Assembly: GCA_005808865.1 (NCBI GenBank)
Contig: SYKU01000056.1
Location: forward strand, 1 to 32,156
Origin: Acidobacteriota bacterium
GTDB lineage: Bacteria; Acidobacteriota; Terriglobia; Bryobacterales; Bryobacteraceae
Direction: 5' to 3'
DNA: 32,156 nucleotides
The position numbers and the translations under genes are program-made. Every line of letters begins with the position of its first letter. Position 1 is the first letter of the stretch. Positions 7,817 to 15,498 of this stretch are shown piece by piece. A model generated the notes under the pieces. It did no database searches. It worked only from the letters and a program-made list of their open reading frames with translations, and was not told the origin of the DNA.

Positions 7817-8176
7817 GTGATTCGCAAACTCACTCTACTGTCCCTTCTAATGCTTGTGGCCGGGGTTTCCCTGGTGGCTCAAAGCAAGAAAAAGGGCGAG
7901 GACGAGAAGGTCCGAACGGTGCATGGGACCGTCACGGACGCGGAGGAGAAGACCGTCGCGGGGGCCGTGGTCCAACTCAAGAACACGAAAACGCTTCAGA
8001 TCCGTTCCTTCATCACGCAGGAACACGGAACCTACATGTTTCATGGTCTCGACCGGAATCTGGACTATACGCTTAAGGCGGAATTTCAAGGGACCGTCAG
8101 CCCAGTGAAGACGCTCAGTACGTTCGATAACCGGCCAAAGCCCGTGATCAATCTTCAATTGGGACCGATGAAATGA
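7817..8176 (+). CDS. Secreted carboxypeptidase-regulatory-like protein
   Basis: A 119-aa protein starting at GTG 7817 with GGGAG about 8 nt upstream. It has a signal peptide ending near LVAQ (residues 1-22) and then a CarboxypepD_reg-like domain: VHGTVTDAEEKTVAGAVVQLKN, then HGTYMFHGLDRNLDYTLKAEFQG. Lysine-rich SKKKGEDEK links the signal to the domain. Its last four bases overlap the start of the redoxin gene (ATGA), so the two are translationally coupled. It is too small to be a TonB receptor plug and is probably a stand-alone periplasmic or surface beta-sandwich. Confidence 0.78.
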   Translation: MIRKLTLLSLLMLVAGVSLVAQSKKKGEDEKVRTVHGTVTDAEEKTVAGAVVQLKNTKTLQIRSFITQEHGTYMFHGLDRNLDYTLKAEFQGTVSPVKTLSTFDNRPKPVINLQLGPMK

Positions 8177-8742
8177 GGCGCGGGTTGCCGCTGGTGCTGC
8201 TCGTCTTTGCGCCGCTACTGGCTGATGCCGGCGGCATCGGGACGAAGCTGACCGATTTTGCCCTGACAGATCTCGACGGCAACACCGCGGCGGTAGTGCT
8301 TTCGAGCGGAATTACGGTGGTCACCTTTTTCTCGACGCGATGCCCGGTCTCGAACGACTACAACGAACGAATGAACCGGGTCTACGCGGATTACAGCGCG
8401 CGCGGCGTAAGATTTTTCTTCGCGGATGCAAACGCGAACGAGCCGGCCGAAGAGGTGCGTGCACACGCGAAGCAGGCCGGATTCAGTTTCCCCGTATTCC
8501 GGGACGCGACCAGCGCGGCAGCGGACCGGCTCGGCGCGGGACTTACTCCCGAGACGTTTGTCATCGACGCATCTGGCGTCCTGCGTTATCGCGGTTCGAT
8601 CGACGATTCCCGAAACCCGGCCCGCGTTCTGAATTCCGGTCTGCGCTCGGCGCTCGATGCCGTCCTTTCCGGCGAGAAGGTTGAGCGAACTGAAACCAAA
8701 GCGTTCGGCTGCACCATTAAGCGCGCCAAGGGAGCGCTATAG
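8173..8742 (+). CDS. Secreted redoxin / peroxiredoxin-like protein
   Basis: A 189-aa AhpC/TSA-redoxin family protein with a signal peptide (MRRGLPLVLLVFAPLLADA). The redox site is FFSTRCPVSNDYNERM, a single Cys at 57 followed by P-V-S, so it is a CxxS-type site without the second Cys of a classic thioredoxin. Another Cys sits near the C-terminus in KAFGCTIKRA and could act as a resolving residue. The central VRFFFADANANEP and the PETFVIDASGVLRYRGSIDD strand region follow the thioredoxin fold. The ATG overlaps the preceding stop by four bases. With the thioredoxin that follows, it likely forms a periplasmic thiol-handling pair, perhaps for oxidative stress or metal-centre assembly; the pairing is inferred from position. 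Confidence 0.85.
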   Translation: MRRGLPLVLLVFAPLLADAGGIGTKLTDFALTDLDGNTAAVVLSSGITVVTFFSTRCPVSNDYNERMNRVYADYSARGVRFFFADANANEPAEEVRAHAKQAGFSFPVFRDATSAAADRLGAGLTPETFVIDASGVLRYRGSIDDSRNPARVLNSGLRSALDAVLSGEKVERTETKAFGCTIKRAKGAL

Positions 8743-8743
8743 A

Positions 8744-9211
8744 GTGCGCTCCGCGGTGCTGCTGCTCCTGTGCTCCTCCGCTTTTTCGGCGGAAGGACTG
8801 AAGCCGCTCGATGAAACGGGCTACAAGAACCTTCTCTCCTCAAAGAAGGACAAGGTGGTTCTGGTCGATTTCTGGGCTACCTGGTGCGCCCCGTGCAGAG
8901 CCGAGATGCCCGCGCTGGCCGCGCTCGATACAAAACTGCGGTCCAGGGGCTTCGTGCTCATCACCGTTTCAGTCGATGAGCCCGAGGCCGAAGCGGACGC
9001 TCAGCGGCTGCTGGTGAAGAACAACGTCGCGTTTCCAGCCTATGTGAGGCGGGCAAAGGACGACGAGAAGTTCATCAATTTCGTCGATCCGAAGTGGAGT
9101 GGCGCGCTGCCGGCGCTTGTTCTTTACGACAAGACGGGCAAGAAAGTGAAGTTGTTTGTGGGCGAGACTCACGCCGACGAAATCGAACGCGAAATTCGCA
9201 AGCTTTTGTAG
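8744..9211 (+). CDS. TlpA-like secreted thioredoxin
   Basis: A 155-aa thioredoxin-fold protein. I chose GTG 8744, one base after the redoxin stop, because it begins VRSAVLLLLCSSAFSAEG, a signal peptide, and GGAG lies upstream; the track start at 8657 is inside the redoxin gene. The active site is FWATWCAPCRAEMP with C48 and C51, the arrangement used for disulfide reduction in TlpA/ResA proteins. The cis-Pro loop is ALPALVLYD. It is probably periplasmic or membrane-attached and reduces disulfides in partners such as the neighbouring redoxin or apocytochromes. It closes the 7216-9211 gene run. Confidence 0.88.
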   Translation: MRSAVLLLLCSSAFSAEGLKPLDETGYKNLLSSKKDKVVLVDFWATWCAPCRAEMPALAALDTKLRSRGFVLITVSVDEPEAEADAQRLLVKNNVAFPAYVRRAKDDEKFINFVDPKWSGALPALVLYDKTGKKVKLFVGETHADEIEREIRKLL

Positions 9212-9215
9212 GCAA

Positions 9216-9238
9216 GGCCGGCGATGAGGGCGTCGGCC
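9216..9238 (+). terminator. Weak terminator-like hairpin after the thioredoxin gene
   Basis: GGCCGGCG and CGTCGGCC can pair over 8 bp (one G-U) around a 7-nt loop, starting 5 nt after the stop. There is no U tract, so termination is uncertain. Confidence 0.28.
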
Positions 9239-9883
9239 CGCGAAGATTGGCGCTTTGTTTCGAGGTGAGTACAGTGGTTCGCGGCCGGAATATTCTCAGT
9301 CGCCGCGCGAGTCGTCCGTCCCTCTAACTCCTGGGCGAAATCTTTGGACTTCGCCGCCCGATGCCGTCCTTAGATGTGCTGGCTCCAGAGAGTTGCAGCG
9401 GACGATGGTCTTCGCCACCTATGGCGTCGCCCTGACGGGGGCAATCCGGCGCATTCTCCCGTCCTCGAAGTTCAGTACGAGGGCACGGCCCGGAGCCGTC
9501 AAGGGTTGAAGAAACTCGCCGATGCAGGAAGGAATGCGTTGCGTGGTTGATCTGTTCGCGCACCCTACTACAAACTCCGAGCCAGCCTCTTTGCTCATGC
9601 TGATCCCGGACGCCCTTAGTTTGACATAGACGTCACAGTTCCTCAGCGGACGTAACTTTCGCGCGGTCCGGCCGCGTCGTGTGAACTACACTGGGGCCCT
9701 TCCGGGCGGCGACTTCCAAGCGCCGGCGTCTCTGCTGGAAGGGCGAGCGTCACCGTGATCTGGCGGTTGGCGGCGCGCGCGGGTTTGCCTCGTCAAACAT
9801 AGTATGATCATGTGAACTGGATCAGACCGAACCGGGGCCGTTCTCGCTCGAAAAATCGGCCATTCTTAGAAAATGAGGTTGGT
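9239..9883 (+). other. Long intergenic region before a TonB receptor gene
   Basis: About 645 bp with no convincing intact gene. A minus-strand stretch near 9400-9490 reads like a protein fragment (RALVLNFEDGRMRRIAPVRA) but is interrupted and not recognised. A possible TATGAT box at 9803-9808 would start the receptor mRNA with a leader of about 70 nt; no good -35 is seen. Confidence 0.4.
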
Positions 9884-10939
9884 ATGCGTCACATCACAAT
9901 TCTCCTGACTTTGCTTTTTTCCACCACCGCTTACGCGCAAGAGTTCCGCGCCACGCTCAATGGCTTGATCTCCGATCCGCAGGACGCGGTTATCGCCGGT
10001 GTCAAGGTTACCGTCACCAACGCGGACACGGGGGCGAAATTCGAGACAGCTTCCGATGGCGACGGTCTCTACACGATTCCATTCCTCGCTCCCGGAGCCT
10101 ACAGGCTTTCGGCGGAGCACGCCGGCTTCAAACGCTATCAACGAAGCGGGATACAGGCCGGGTCCAACGAGCGGGTGCGGGTCGACATCAAGCTGGATGT
10201 CGGACAGGTCTCCGAGACCATCAGCGTTACCGCGGAAGCGCCAATCCTACAGACTTCGAGCGCCTCCACCGGACAGGTGATCACCACCCGGCAGATCGAG
10301 AAAATGCCGCTGGCCGGCCGAACACCTCTCGCGATGGCTCAGATTGCCTTCGGCGTGACGCCGACCGACGACCCCCGGTTTACGCGGCCTTTCGACAACG
10401 CCGGCCCTTCCGGTTTCTCCATGGGCGGCGCCCCCTCGCGGAGCAACGAACTGCTGATCGACGGTGCGCCCGATTCCACGGGGAACAATCGCGTGGCCTA
10501 CAATCCGCCCGTTGACGCGGTGGCGGAGGTGAAGGTCGAAAGCTTTCAGTCCGATGCAGCCTACGGGCACACGGGTGGAGGCACGGTAAACGTGGTGCTA
10601 AAGAGCGGAACCAACTTATTTCACGGAAGCCTTTACGAGTTCAACCAGAACTCAGCGTTTAATGCGACACCGTTTTTCACCAATAAAGCCGGCGGCAAGA
10701 AACCAGTGAGCCGCTTCAACCAATACGGGGGCAGCGTGTCAGGTCCAGTGCTGATTCCGAAGGTGATTGATGGCCACAACAAATTGTTCTTTTACTTCGG
10801 CTATGAAGGCGTGAAGGATGCTCTTCCAGCCCCTGCGACCGGAACAGTGCCTACGGCGGCGCAACGCAACGGGGACCTCTCGGGACTGCTCGGCGTGGGG
10901 GGGGGCTCTATCAGGTTTACGATCCATCGACGGGCGTAG
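9884..10939 (+). CDS. TonB-dependent receptor, Oar-like, N-terminal part (frame broken)
   Basis: The first 352 residues of an outer-membrane transporter. The start is ATG 9884, with GAGG about 8 nt upstream; the track start at 9812 adds residues without a signal. Order: signal peptide ending TAYAQ, a carboxypeptidase-regulatory domain (ATLNGLISDPQDAVIAGVKVTV...GLYTIPFLAPGAYRLSAEHAGFKR), then the plug (GQVITTRQIEKMPLAGRTP, LLIDGAPDSTGN, YGHTGGGTVNVVLKSGTN) and the first barrel strands. The frame is lost at a run of nine G (10897-10905) and ends in SIRFTIHRRA. The continuation LYQVYDPSTGVV is intact in another frame. No TonB box is obvious, which is normal for Oar-like receptors. Substrate is unknown. 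Confidence 0.85.
   Translation: MRHITILLTLLFSTTAYAQEFRATLNGLISDPQDAVIAGVKVTVTNADTGAKFETASDGDGLYTIPFLAPGAYRLSAEHAGFKRYQRSGIQAGSNERVRVDIKLDVGQVSETISVTAEAPILQTSSASTGQVITTRQIEKMPLAGRTPLAMAQIAFGVTPTDDPRFTRPFDNAGPSGFSMGGAPSRSNELLIDGAPDSTGNNRVAYNPPVDAVAEVKVESFQSDAAYGHTGGGTVNVVLKSGTNLFHGSLYEFNQNSAFNATPFFTNKAGGKKPVSRFNQYGGSVSGPVLIPKVIDGHNKLFFYFGYEGVKDALPAPATGTVPTAAQRNGDLSGLLGVGGGSIRFTIHRRA
10897..10905 (+). repeat. G9 homopolymer at the receptor frameshift
   Basis: Nine consecutive G. Ten or seven G would join the two receptor frames; nine does not. This may be a slippage site or an assembly error. Confidence 0.8.
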
Positions 10940-10953
10940 TTGAGGGGGCGCGC

Positions 10954-13323
10954 GTGCGCCGGGCGCCATTCGCCAACAACATGATACCCGCCAGCAGGAT
11001 TTCTTCGATCGCGAAGAATTACCTGCAATACTATCCCGACGCCAATCAGGCCGGCAGAAGCGACGGTCAGGACAACTATGTTTCCCTTACCAATGGCGAG
11101 CGCAATGATTTCTACAACTACATCGGCCGCCTGGATTTCAATTTCTCAGACCGTCACAAGGCATTCTTTAACGCGCGGCATAACTTCAGAAACGGGCAGG
11201 GAAGCAACGGACTGGGCCGCTCGCTGATCGACAACCCAACGGCCGGAAACGGTCTTCAGCGCATCAACTGGGGCTTCATGGTGGACGACGTCTACACGCT
11301 GACTCCCACCTTTATCGTGAATACGCGGGTCAACTGGACGCGGTTCGTCGAACCGCAGCGCAATTTCTCGCTGGGATTCGACTCCACAACCTTAGGACTA
11401 CCGGCCTCGTTAGCTCAGAACGCCACGCGGCGCATCTTGCCCCGCATCCGGTTTTCACGCTTCACCGGCGTCGGGGACAGCGGCGGTACCGAATTCCCCT
11501 ATGACAACTTCCAGATATTCGAAAGCTTTACCAAGATCCTGGGCAGGCACAGCCTGAAATTCGGCGCCGATTTGAGGCAACTTCGCGAGTCGCAGATCAG
11601 CTTCGGATTGTCGAATGGCGATTTCGCATTCGGAACCAACTGGACGCAGGGACCGCTCGACAACTCGCCGTCCGCTCCATTGGGCCAGGATTTGGCGGCC
11701 TTCCTTCTGGGATTGCCCACCGGCGGCTCGTTCGATATCAACGCCGCCCGGACCAACCAGAACAAATATTTTGCCTTCTTCCTGCAAGATGATTTTCGCG
11801 TCAGAACAAACCTCACACTGAACCTGGGCCTGCGGTACGAGGCCGAAACGCCGACGACAGAGCGCTTCGACCGGACCGTCAACGGCTTCGACCCCACGGC
11901 CGTGAATCCGATCACCGCACGCGCCGTGGCCGCGTATGCGAGGGCCCCGATCCCCGAAGTTCCGGCCGCTCAATTCAAAGCCACGGGCGGACTGCTCTTT
12001 GCCGGCGCCAACGGCCGGGGCATCTACTCCACACCCAAGAAGAATTTTTCACCGCGCTTCGGCTTCGCCTGGACGCCCGCGGCGCTCGGAAGCAAGAACG
12101 TACTCCGCGGCGGTATCGGGATATACTATTTCAACTACGGAATCATCGGAAACAATCAGCCCGGCTTTAGCCAGTCGACGCAGATCGTGCCTACGCTGAA
12201 CGGGTTCCTCTCGCCAAACTCTACGCTGGCTAACCCGTTTCCTTCCGGCCTGGATCTGCCCGTAGGCTCGAAGGATGGATCCGGCACTTTTCTGGGCCGC
12301 TCGCTGAGCATCTACAATCCGAACCCGAGCTACCCCTATTCAGTACGCTGGCACCTGTCGGTCCAACGCGAGCTTGCCAGGAATCTCGTGGTCGAAGTCG
12401 GGTACCTGGGGAACAAGGCAGTCAAGCTTCAACTCGACCACCAGCTCAACCATGTTCCGCTGGAATTTCTCAGCAATTCGCCGGTCCGCGACCAGGCAAA
12501 TATCGACCGCATGACGGCAAACGTCGCCAATCCTTTCGCGGGTCTGATACCGGGCACCGGGTTGAACGGCTCCCTGGTGGGGCGAAACCAGCTCGTCCGG
12601 CCATTGCCCCAATTCACCGGGCTCTCGGTGCAGCAGCGCAACGATGGATCTTCCCATTTCCACGCCATGGACGTACGAGTCGAGAAGCGCTTTTCGCATG
12701 GGCTTCAGGTCGTCTCGAATTTCCAGTGGGCGAAGCTGCTTGAACGCCGCAGCCGGCTCAACGACGCAGACCCGTTCCTGGAAAAGCGCATCGCGGCGGA
12801 AGACCGGCCGTGGCGGCTCGTGGCGAGCGGCAGCTACGACCTTCCGTTCGGACGAGGGAAGCGCCTCCTGAGCGGCGTACGCGGGGTGAGCCGTCAACTC
12901 GTCGACGGGTGGAATATCAACGGCATCTTCACGGCGCAGCCGGGCGCGCCGCTCGGTTGGGGCAACTTGATCTATTTGGGTGGACCGCTGAATGTTAATT
13001 CGCACCGAGTGGACGGCGCGTTTGACACAACGCGATTCCTTCGCGCGGCCAACCAGCAGCTTGACTGGAACCGCCGAACCTTTCCGACAAGGTTCGCGAA
13101 TCTTCGCGCGGACGGAGTGAATCAGATCGACTTTTCGATAATCAAATCGTTCTACATCACTGAGAAGGTGGAATTCACGTATCGCTGCGAGTTTTTCAAT
13201 TCGACGAACCGGCCGATATTCTCCGCGCCGAATCTGGGCCCAACGGCAACGAACTTCGGAGCCATTACGAATCAGGCCAACCAGCCCCGGCGAATTCAGA
13301 TGGCTCTGCGTCTGGTTTTCTAG
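10954..13323 (+). CDS. TonB-dependent receptor, Oar-like, C-terminal barrel part
   Basis: The continuation of the gene starting at 9884. Coding really resumes at 10906 (LYQVYDPSTGVVEGARVRR); the track start is an internal GTG. The 789 residues are the outer-membrane beta-barrel, with features usual in this family: PFANNMIPASRISSIAKNYLQYYP, FFLQDDFRVRTNLTLNLGLRYE, KNFSPRFGFAW, VLRGGIGIYYFNYG, RDQ.NIDRM..NVANPF, SYDLPFGRGKRL and a last strand IQMALRLVF ending in Phe, the outer-membrane assembly signal. Together the parts would make a receptor of about 1145 aa, similar to the complete one at 23125-26409. Only the junction is damaged, which favours a recent change, a switchable tract or a sequence error over old decay. 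Confidence 0.85.
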   Translation: MRRAPFANNMIPASRISSIAKNYLQYYPDANQAGRSDGQDNYVSLTNGERNDFYNYIGRLDFNFSDRHKAFFNARHNFRNGQGSNGLGRSLIDNPTAGNGLQRINWGFMVDDVYTLTPTFIVNTRVNWTRFVEPQRNFSLGFDSTTLGLPASLAQNATRRILPRIRFSRFTGVGDSGGTEFPYDNFQIFESFTKILGRHSLKFGADLRQLRESQISFGLSNGDFAFGTNWTQGPLDNSPSAPLGQDLAAFLLGLPTGGSFDINAARTNQNKYFAFFLQDDFRVRTNLTLNLGLRYEAETPTTERFDRTVNGFDPTAVNPITARAVAAYARAPIPEVPAAQFKATGGLLFAGANGRGIYSTPKKNFSPRFGFAWTPAALGSKNVLRGGIGIYYFNYGIIGNNQPGFSQSTQIVPTLNGFLSPNSTLANPFPSGLDLPVGSKDGSGTFLGRSLSIYNPNPSYPYSVRWHLSVQRELARNLVVEVGYLGNKAVKLQLDHQLNHVPLEFLSNSPVRDQANIDRMTANVANPFAGLIPGTGLNGSLVGRNQLVRPLPQFTGLSVQQRNDGSSHFHAMDVRVEKRFSHGLQVVSNFQWAKLLERRSRLNDADPFLEKRIAAEDRPWRLVASGSYDLPFGRGKRLLSGVRGVSRQLVDGWNINGIFTAQPGAPLGWGNLIYLGGPLNVNSHRVDGAFDTTRFLRAANQQLDWNRRTFPTRFANLRADGVNQIDFSIIKSFYITEKVEFTYRCEFFNSTNRPIFSAPNLGPTATNFGAITNQANQPRRIQMALRLVF

Positions 13324-13411
13324 TTCGTGAGGCCGGGGTACTGGCGGGAATTAAATACGGGTGTGCCGCGTGGCACCTATGCCGCGGGGTCGCGGCGGCC
13401 GGTGCGGGCGA

Positions 13412-13740
13412 ATGGCCGTTGTCATGTTGGTGGTCAGCGCTGGCGCAGGCACCCCAAAACGACCGGCTGCGTCACGGATCCGAGCGGCGGCGTTGTGCTG
13501 CAAGCGCACGTGACCGCCGAGAACGTTGACACTGGCGTGCGCGCGAAACCGCCGCCAACCAAACTCCCCGCAGCCCGGCAATTACCGCATGCAAGCGCAG
13601 AAGGACGGCTTCAGGCCGTTGACGCGCAGCGGCATCCTCTTAAAAGGCCAAGGAGAAGGACCGCATCGACTTCCCGCTCCAGATCGGCAGGGTTGCGCAG
13701 ACCGTCATCGTGCGATTCCAGCGCCGCCGGCGCGAGAGAG
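13412..13740 (+). pseudogene. Decayed N-terminus of another TonB-dependent receptor
   Basis: Pieces of a carboxypeptidase-regulatory domain appear in order but in different frames. They are MAVVMLVVSA and ALAQAPQN (signal), TGCVTDPSGGVVLQAHVTAENVDTGV, then GNYRMQAQKDGFRPLTRSGILLKG, then KDRIDFPLQIGRVAQTVIV. This is the usual start of an Oar-like receptor, with at least three small indels and no plug or barrel after it. It directly follows the intact barrel of the upstream receptor, so it may be the leftover of a tandem receptor gene. Confidence 0.65.
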
Positions 13741-13745
13741 TGAAT

Positions 13746-13751
13746 TATGAT
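13746..13751 (+). promoter_or_regulatory. Possible -10 box (TATGAT) for the MurQ/MurA operon
   Basis: TATGAT ends 5 nt before the ATG at 13757. There is no clear -35 and no Shine-Dalgarno sequence, so a leaderless mRNA is the likely reading. Confidence 0.35.
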
Positions 13752-13756
13752 AAGTC

Positions 13757-14590
13757 ATGTACCTCTCTCTCCAAAGCACGCTGGTAGCCGGCCGGCTGAA
13801 GTGGACTGAATTCGCACAGCTCGCGCACCACGTGGGCTTTCCGGGTACCGATGTGGCGACCATGCAAGCGATGGAGCACGGTATGGCCCCGTCCAAGGCG
13901 CTGCTCTCGAACCTGAATTTGAAGCCGGCGGTGTGCAGCCTGCCGGTCGAGTGGCGGAAAGACGAAGAGACCTTTCAGCGGGAGCTTCGGCAACTGGAAC
14001 CAGCGGCGAGATTCGCGGCGGGAATCGGTTGCCCTCGCATAAGCACCTGGGTGATGTCGTCGAGCGAACTGCCGAAAGCAGAACAGCGCGTAATCTGGAA
14101 AAAGCGATTCCAGGCGATGGCCACGATACTCGCGCCGTTGAATGTGCGCCTGGGTCTCGAATTCCTCGGCCCTCTTCACATTCGGAAGCGATTTCCGTAC
14201 GAGTTCATCTGGCGCATGAACGAGATGCTGGATTTCGCCAAAGAATGTGGTCCGAACGTAGGTTTGCTGCTCGATTCGTGGCACTGGCATCACGCGGGCG
14301 CAACCACGTCGGATATTGTCGCGGCGGGCCGCGAGAACATTATCAACGTCCAGGTAGCTGATTCCCAGCCGCTCGCTCCCGAAAAGATCGTCGATAGCGA
14401 AAGACTGATGCCCGGAGAAGGCGTGATCGATTGGAACGGCTTTTTCGGCGCATTGAAGAAAATCGGATACGAGCATGGAATCAGTCCCGAGGTTTTCGGA
14501 CGCGGGTTGAAAGACATGACGCCGGAGGCCGGCGCGCAGCTCGGATACGACACGTCGCTTGCCGTGATGAAGAAGGCGGGAGCCGCTTGA
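13757..14590 (+). CDS. Sugar-phosphate isomerase/epimerase-like TIM barrel
   Basis: A 277-aa protein of the xylose-isomerase-like TIM-barrel superfamily (AP endonuclease 2 family). Visible landmarks are RLGLEFLGPLHI (metal-binding Glu region), VGLLLDSWHWHHAG (Asp and His ligands typical of the family) and VQVADSQPLAPE, with the C-terminal Glu in HGISPEVFGR. It should bind a divalent metal and isomerise or epimerise a small sugar or sugar phosphate, but substrate cannot be read. There is no signal peptide. It is followed by MurQ with start and stop overlapping (TTGA), so it may handle an amino-sugar or related intermediate; this is inferred from operon position. Confidence 0.82.
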   Translation: MYLSLQSTLVAGRLKWTEFAQLAHHVGFPGTDVATMQAMEHGMAPSKALLSNLNLKPAVCSLPVEWRKDEETFQRELRQLEPAARFAAGIGCPRISTWVMSSSELPKAEQRVIWKKRFQAMATILAPLNVRLGLEFLGPLHIRKRFPYEFIWRMNEMLDFAKECGPNVGLLLDSWHWHHAGATTSDIVAAGRENIINVQVADSQPLAPEKIVDSERLMPGEGVIDWNGFFGALKKIGYEHGISPEVFGRGLKDMTPEAGAQLGYDTSLAVMKKAGAA

Positions 14591-15498
14591 GGCTTGGCTT
14601 GAATCTGGCGTCTCTGCTGACCGAACAGGTGAACGCGGCTTCGGAGGGCATCGACACGCTGCCCACCGAAGGCGTTCTCGAAGTGATCAACGCCGAAGAC
14701 CGGAAGATCGCGGATGCCGTGAAGCTTGAGATTCCGGCGATCGCGAAAGCCGTGGACGCGATCGTCGAAGCGATTCGGGGCGGCGGCCGATTGTTCTACA
14801 TCGGCGCGGGAACGAGCGGCAGGCTGGGAGTTTTGGACGCGTCCGAGTGTCCGCCGACTTTCAACGCGGCTCCGGACCTGGTGCAGGGAATTATCGCAGG
14901 CGGAGATGGTGCGCTTGCGCGGGCAACTGAAACCACGGAGGACGATCCGGCGATCGGAGCACGCGACTTGAAGGCCCGCGGCTTCACGAAGCGAGACGTC
15001 CTGGTGGGCATTGCCGCGAGCGGGCGCACGCCTTACGTCCTCGGCGCAGTGGAAGAAGCGGTCCGCTGCGGAGCAGTAACGGTAGGCATCAGTTGCACAC
15101 CGGACTCCGAATTGTCCGCCGCGGTCGCAATTCCGATCGCGCCGCTTGCGGGTCCGGAAATTCTCGCCGGGAGCACTCGCATGAAGGCCGGCACCGCGAC
15201 GAAACTCGTGTTGAACATGCTGACGACCGCGACGTTCATTCGGCTGGGTTACGTTTACGGCAACCTGATGGTGAACGTACAGCCGAAGAACAGGAAGCTC
15301 GTGGACCGGGCGCGTCGCATCATCGCACAGGCCGCGGGCGTGGACTACGAGCAGGCGGGAACGCTGCTCGAGGCTTCCGGAAATCAGGTGCGCACGGCGA
15401 TCGTGATGTCGCGCGGGGGCACCGGGCGCGCGGAAGCGGAGCGGCGCCTTGCGGCATGCGGTGGGCATATTTCCGAGGCACTCAATAATAATGGATAA
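14587..15498 (+). CDS. murQ: N-acetylmuramic acid 6-phosphate etherase
   Basis: MurQ cleaves the lactyl ether of MurNAc-6-phosphate to give GlcNAc-6-phosphate and D-lactate in peptidoglycan recycling. The 303-aa length is normal. Motifs: TEQVNAASEGIDTLPTEGVLEVINAED at the start, the SIS-domain phosphate site FYIGAGTSGRLGVLDASECPPTF with the catalytic Glu region, GIAASGRTPYVLGA and ILAGSTRMKAGTATKLVLNM. The start is probably TTG 14587, overlapping the upstream stop and with GGGAG a few bases before; TTG 14599 is a second choice. The track start at 14431 lies in the preceding gene. The gene overlaps murA by 8 nt. No MurNAc kinase or PTS gene is in this window. Confidence 0.93.
   Translation: MRLGLNLASLLTEQVNAASEGIDTLPTEGVLEVINAEDRKIADAVKLEIPAIAKAVDAIVEAIRGGGRLFYIGAGTSGRLGVLDASECPPTFNAAPDLVQGIIAGGDGALARATETTEDDPAIGARDLKARGFTKRDVLVGIAASGRTPYVLGAVEEAVRCGAVTVGISCTPDSELSAAVAIPIAPLAGPEILAGSTRMKAGTATKLVLNMLTTATFIRLGYVYGNLMVNVQPKNRKLVDRARRIIAQAAGVDYEQAGTLLEASGNQVRTAIVMSRGGTGRAEAERRLAACGGHISEALNNNG

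Noticed and set aside
9324-9563. 79-aa minus-strand ORF in the intergenic region before the receptor
   Set aside because: No motif; neighbouring frames look more protein-like but are interrupted.
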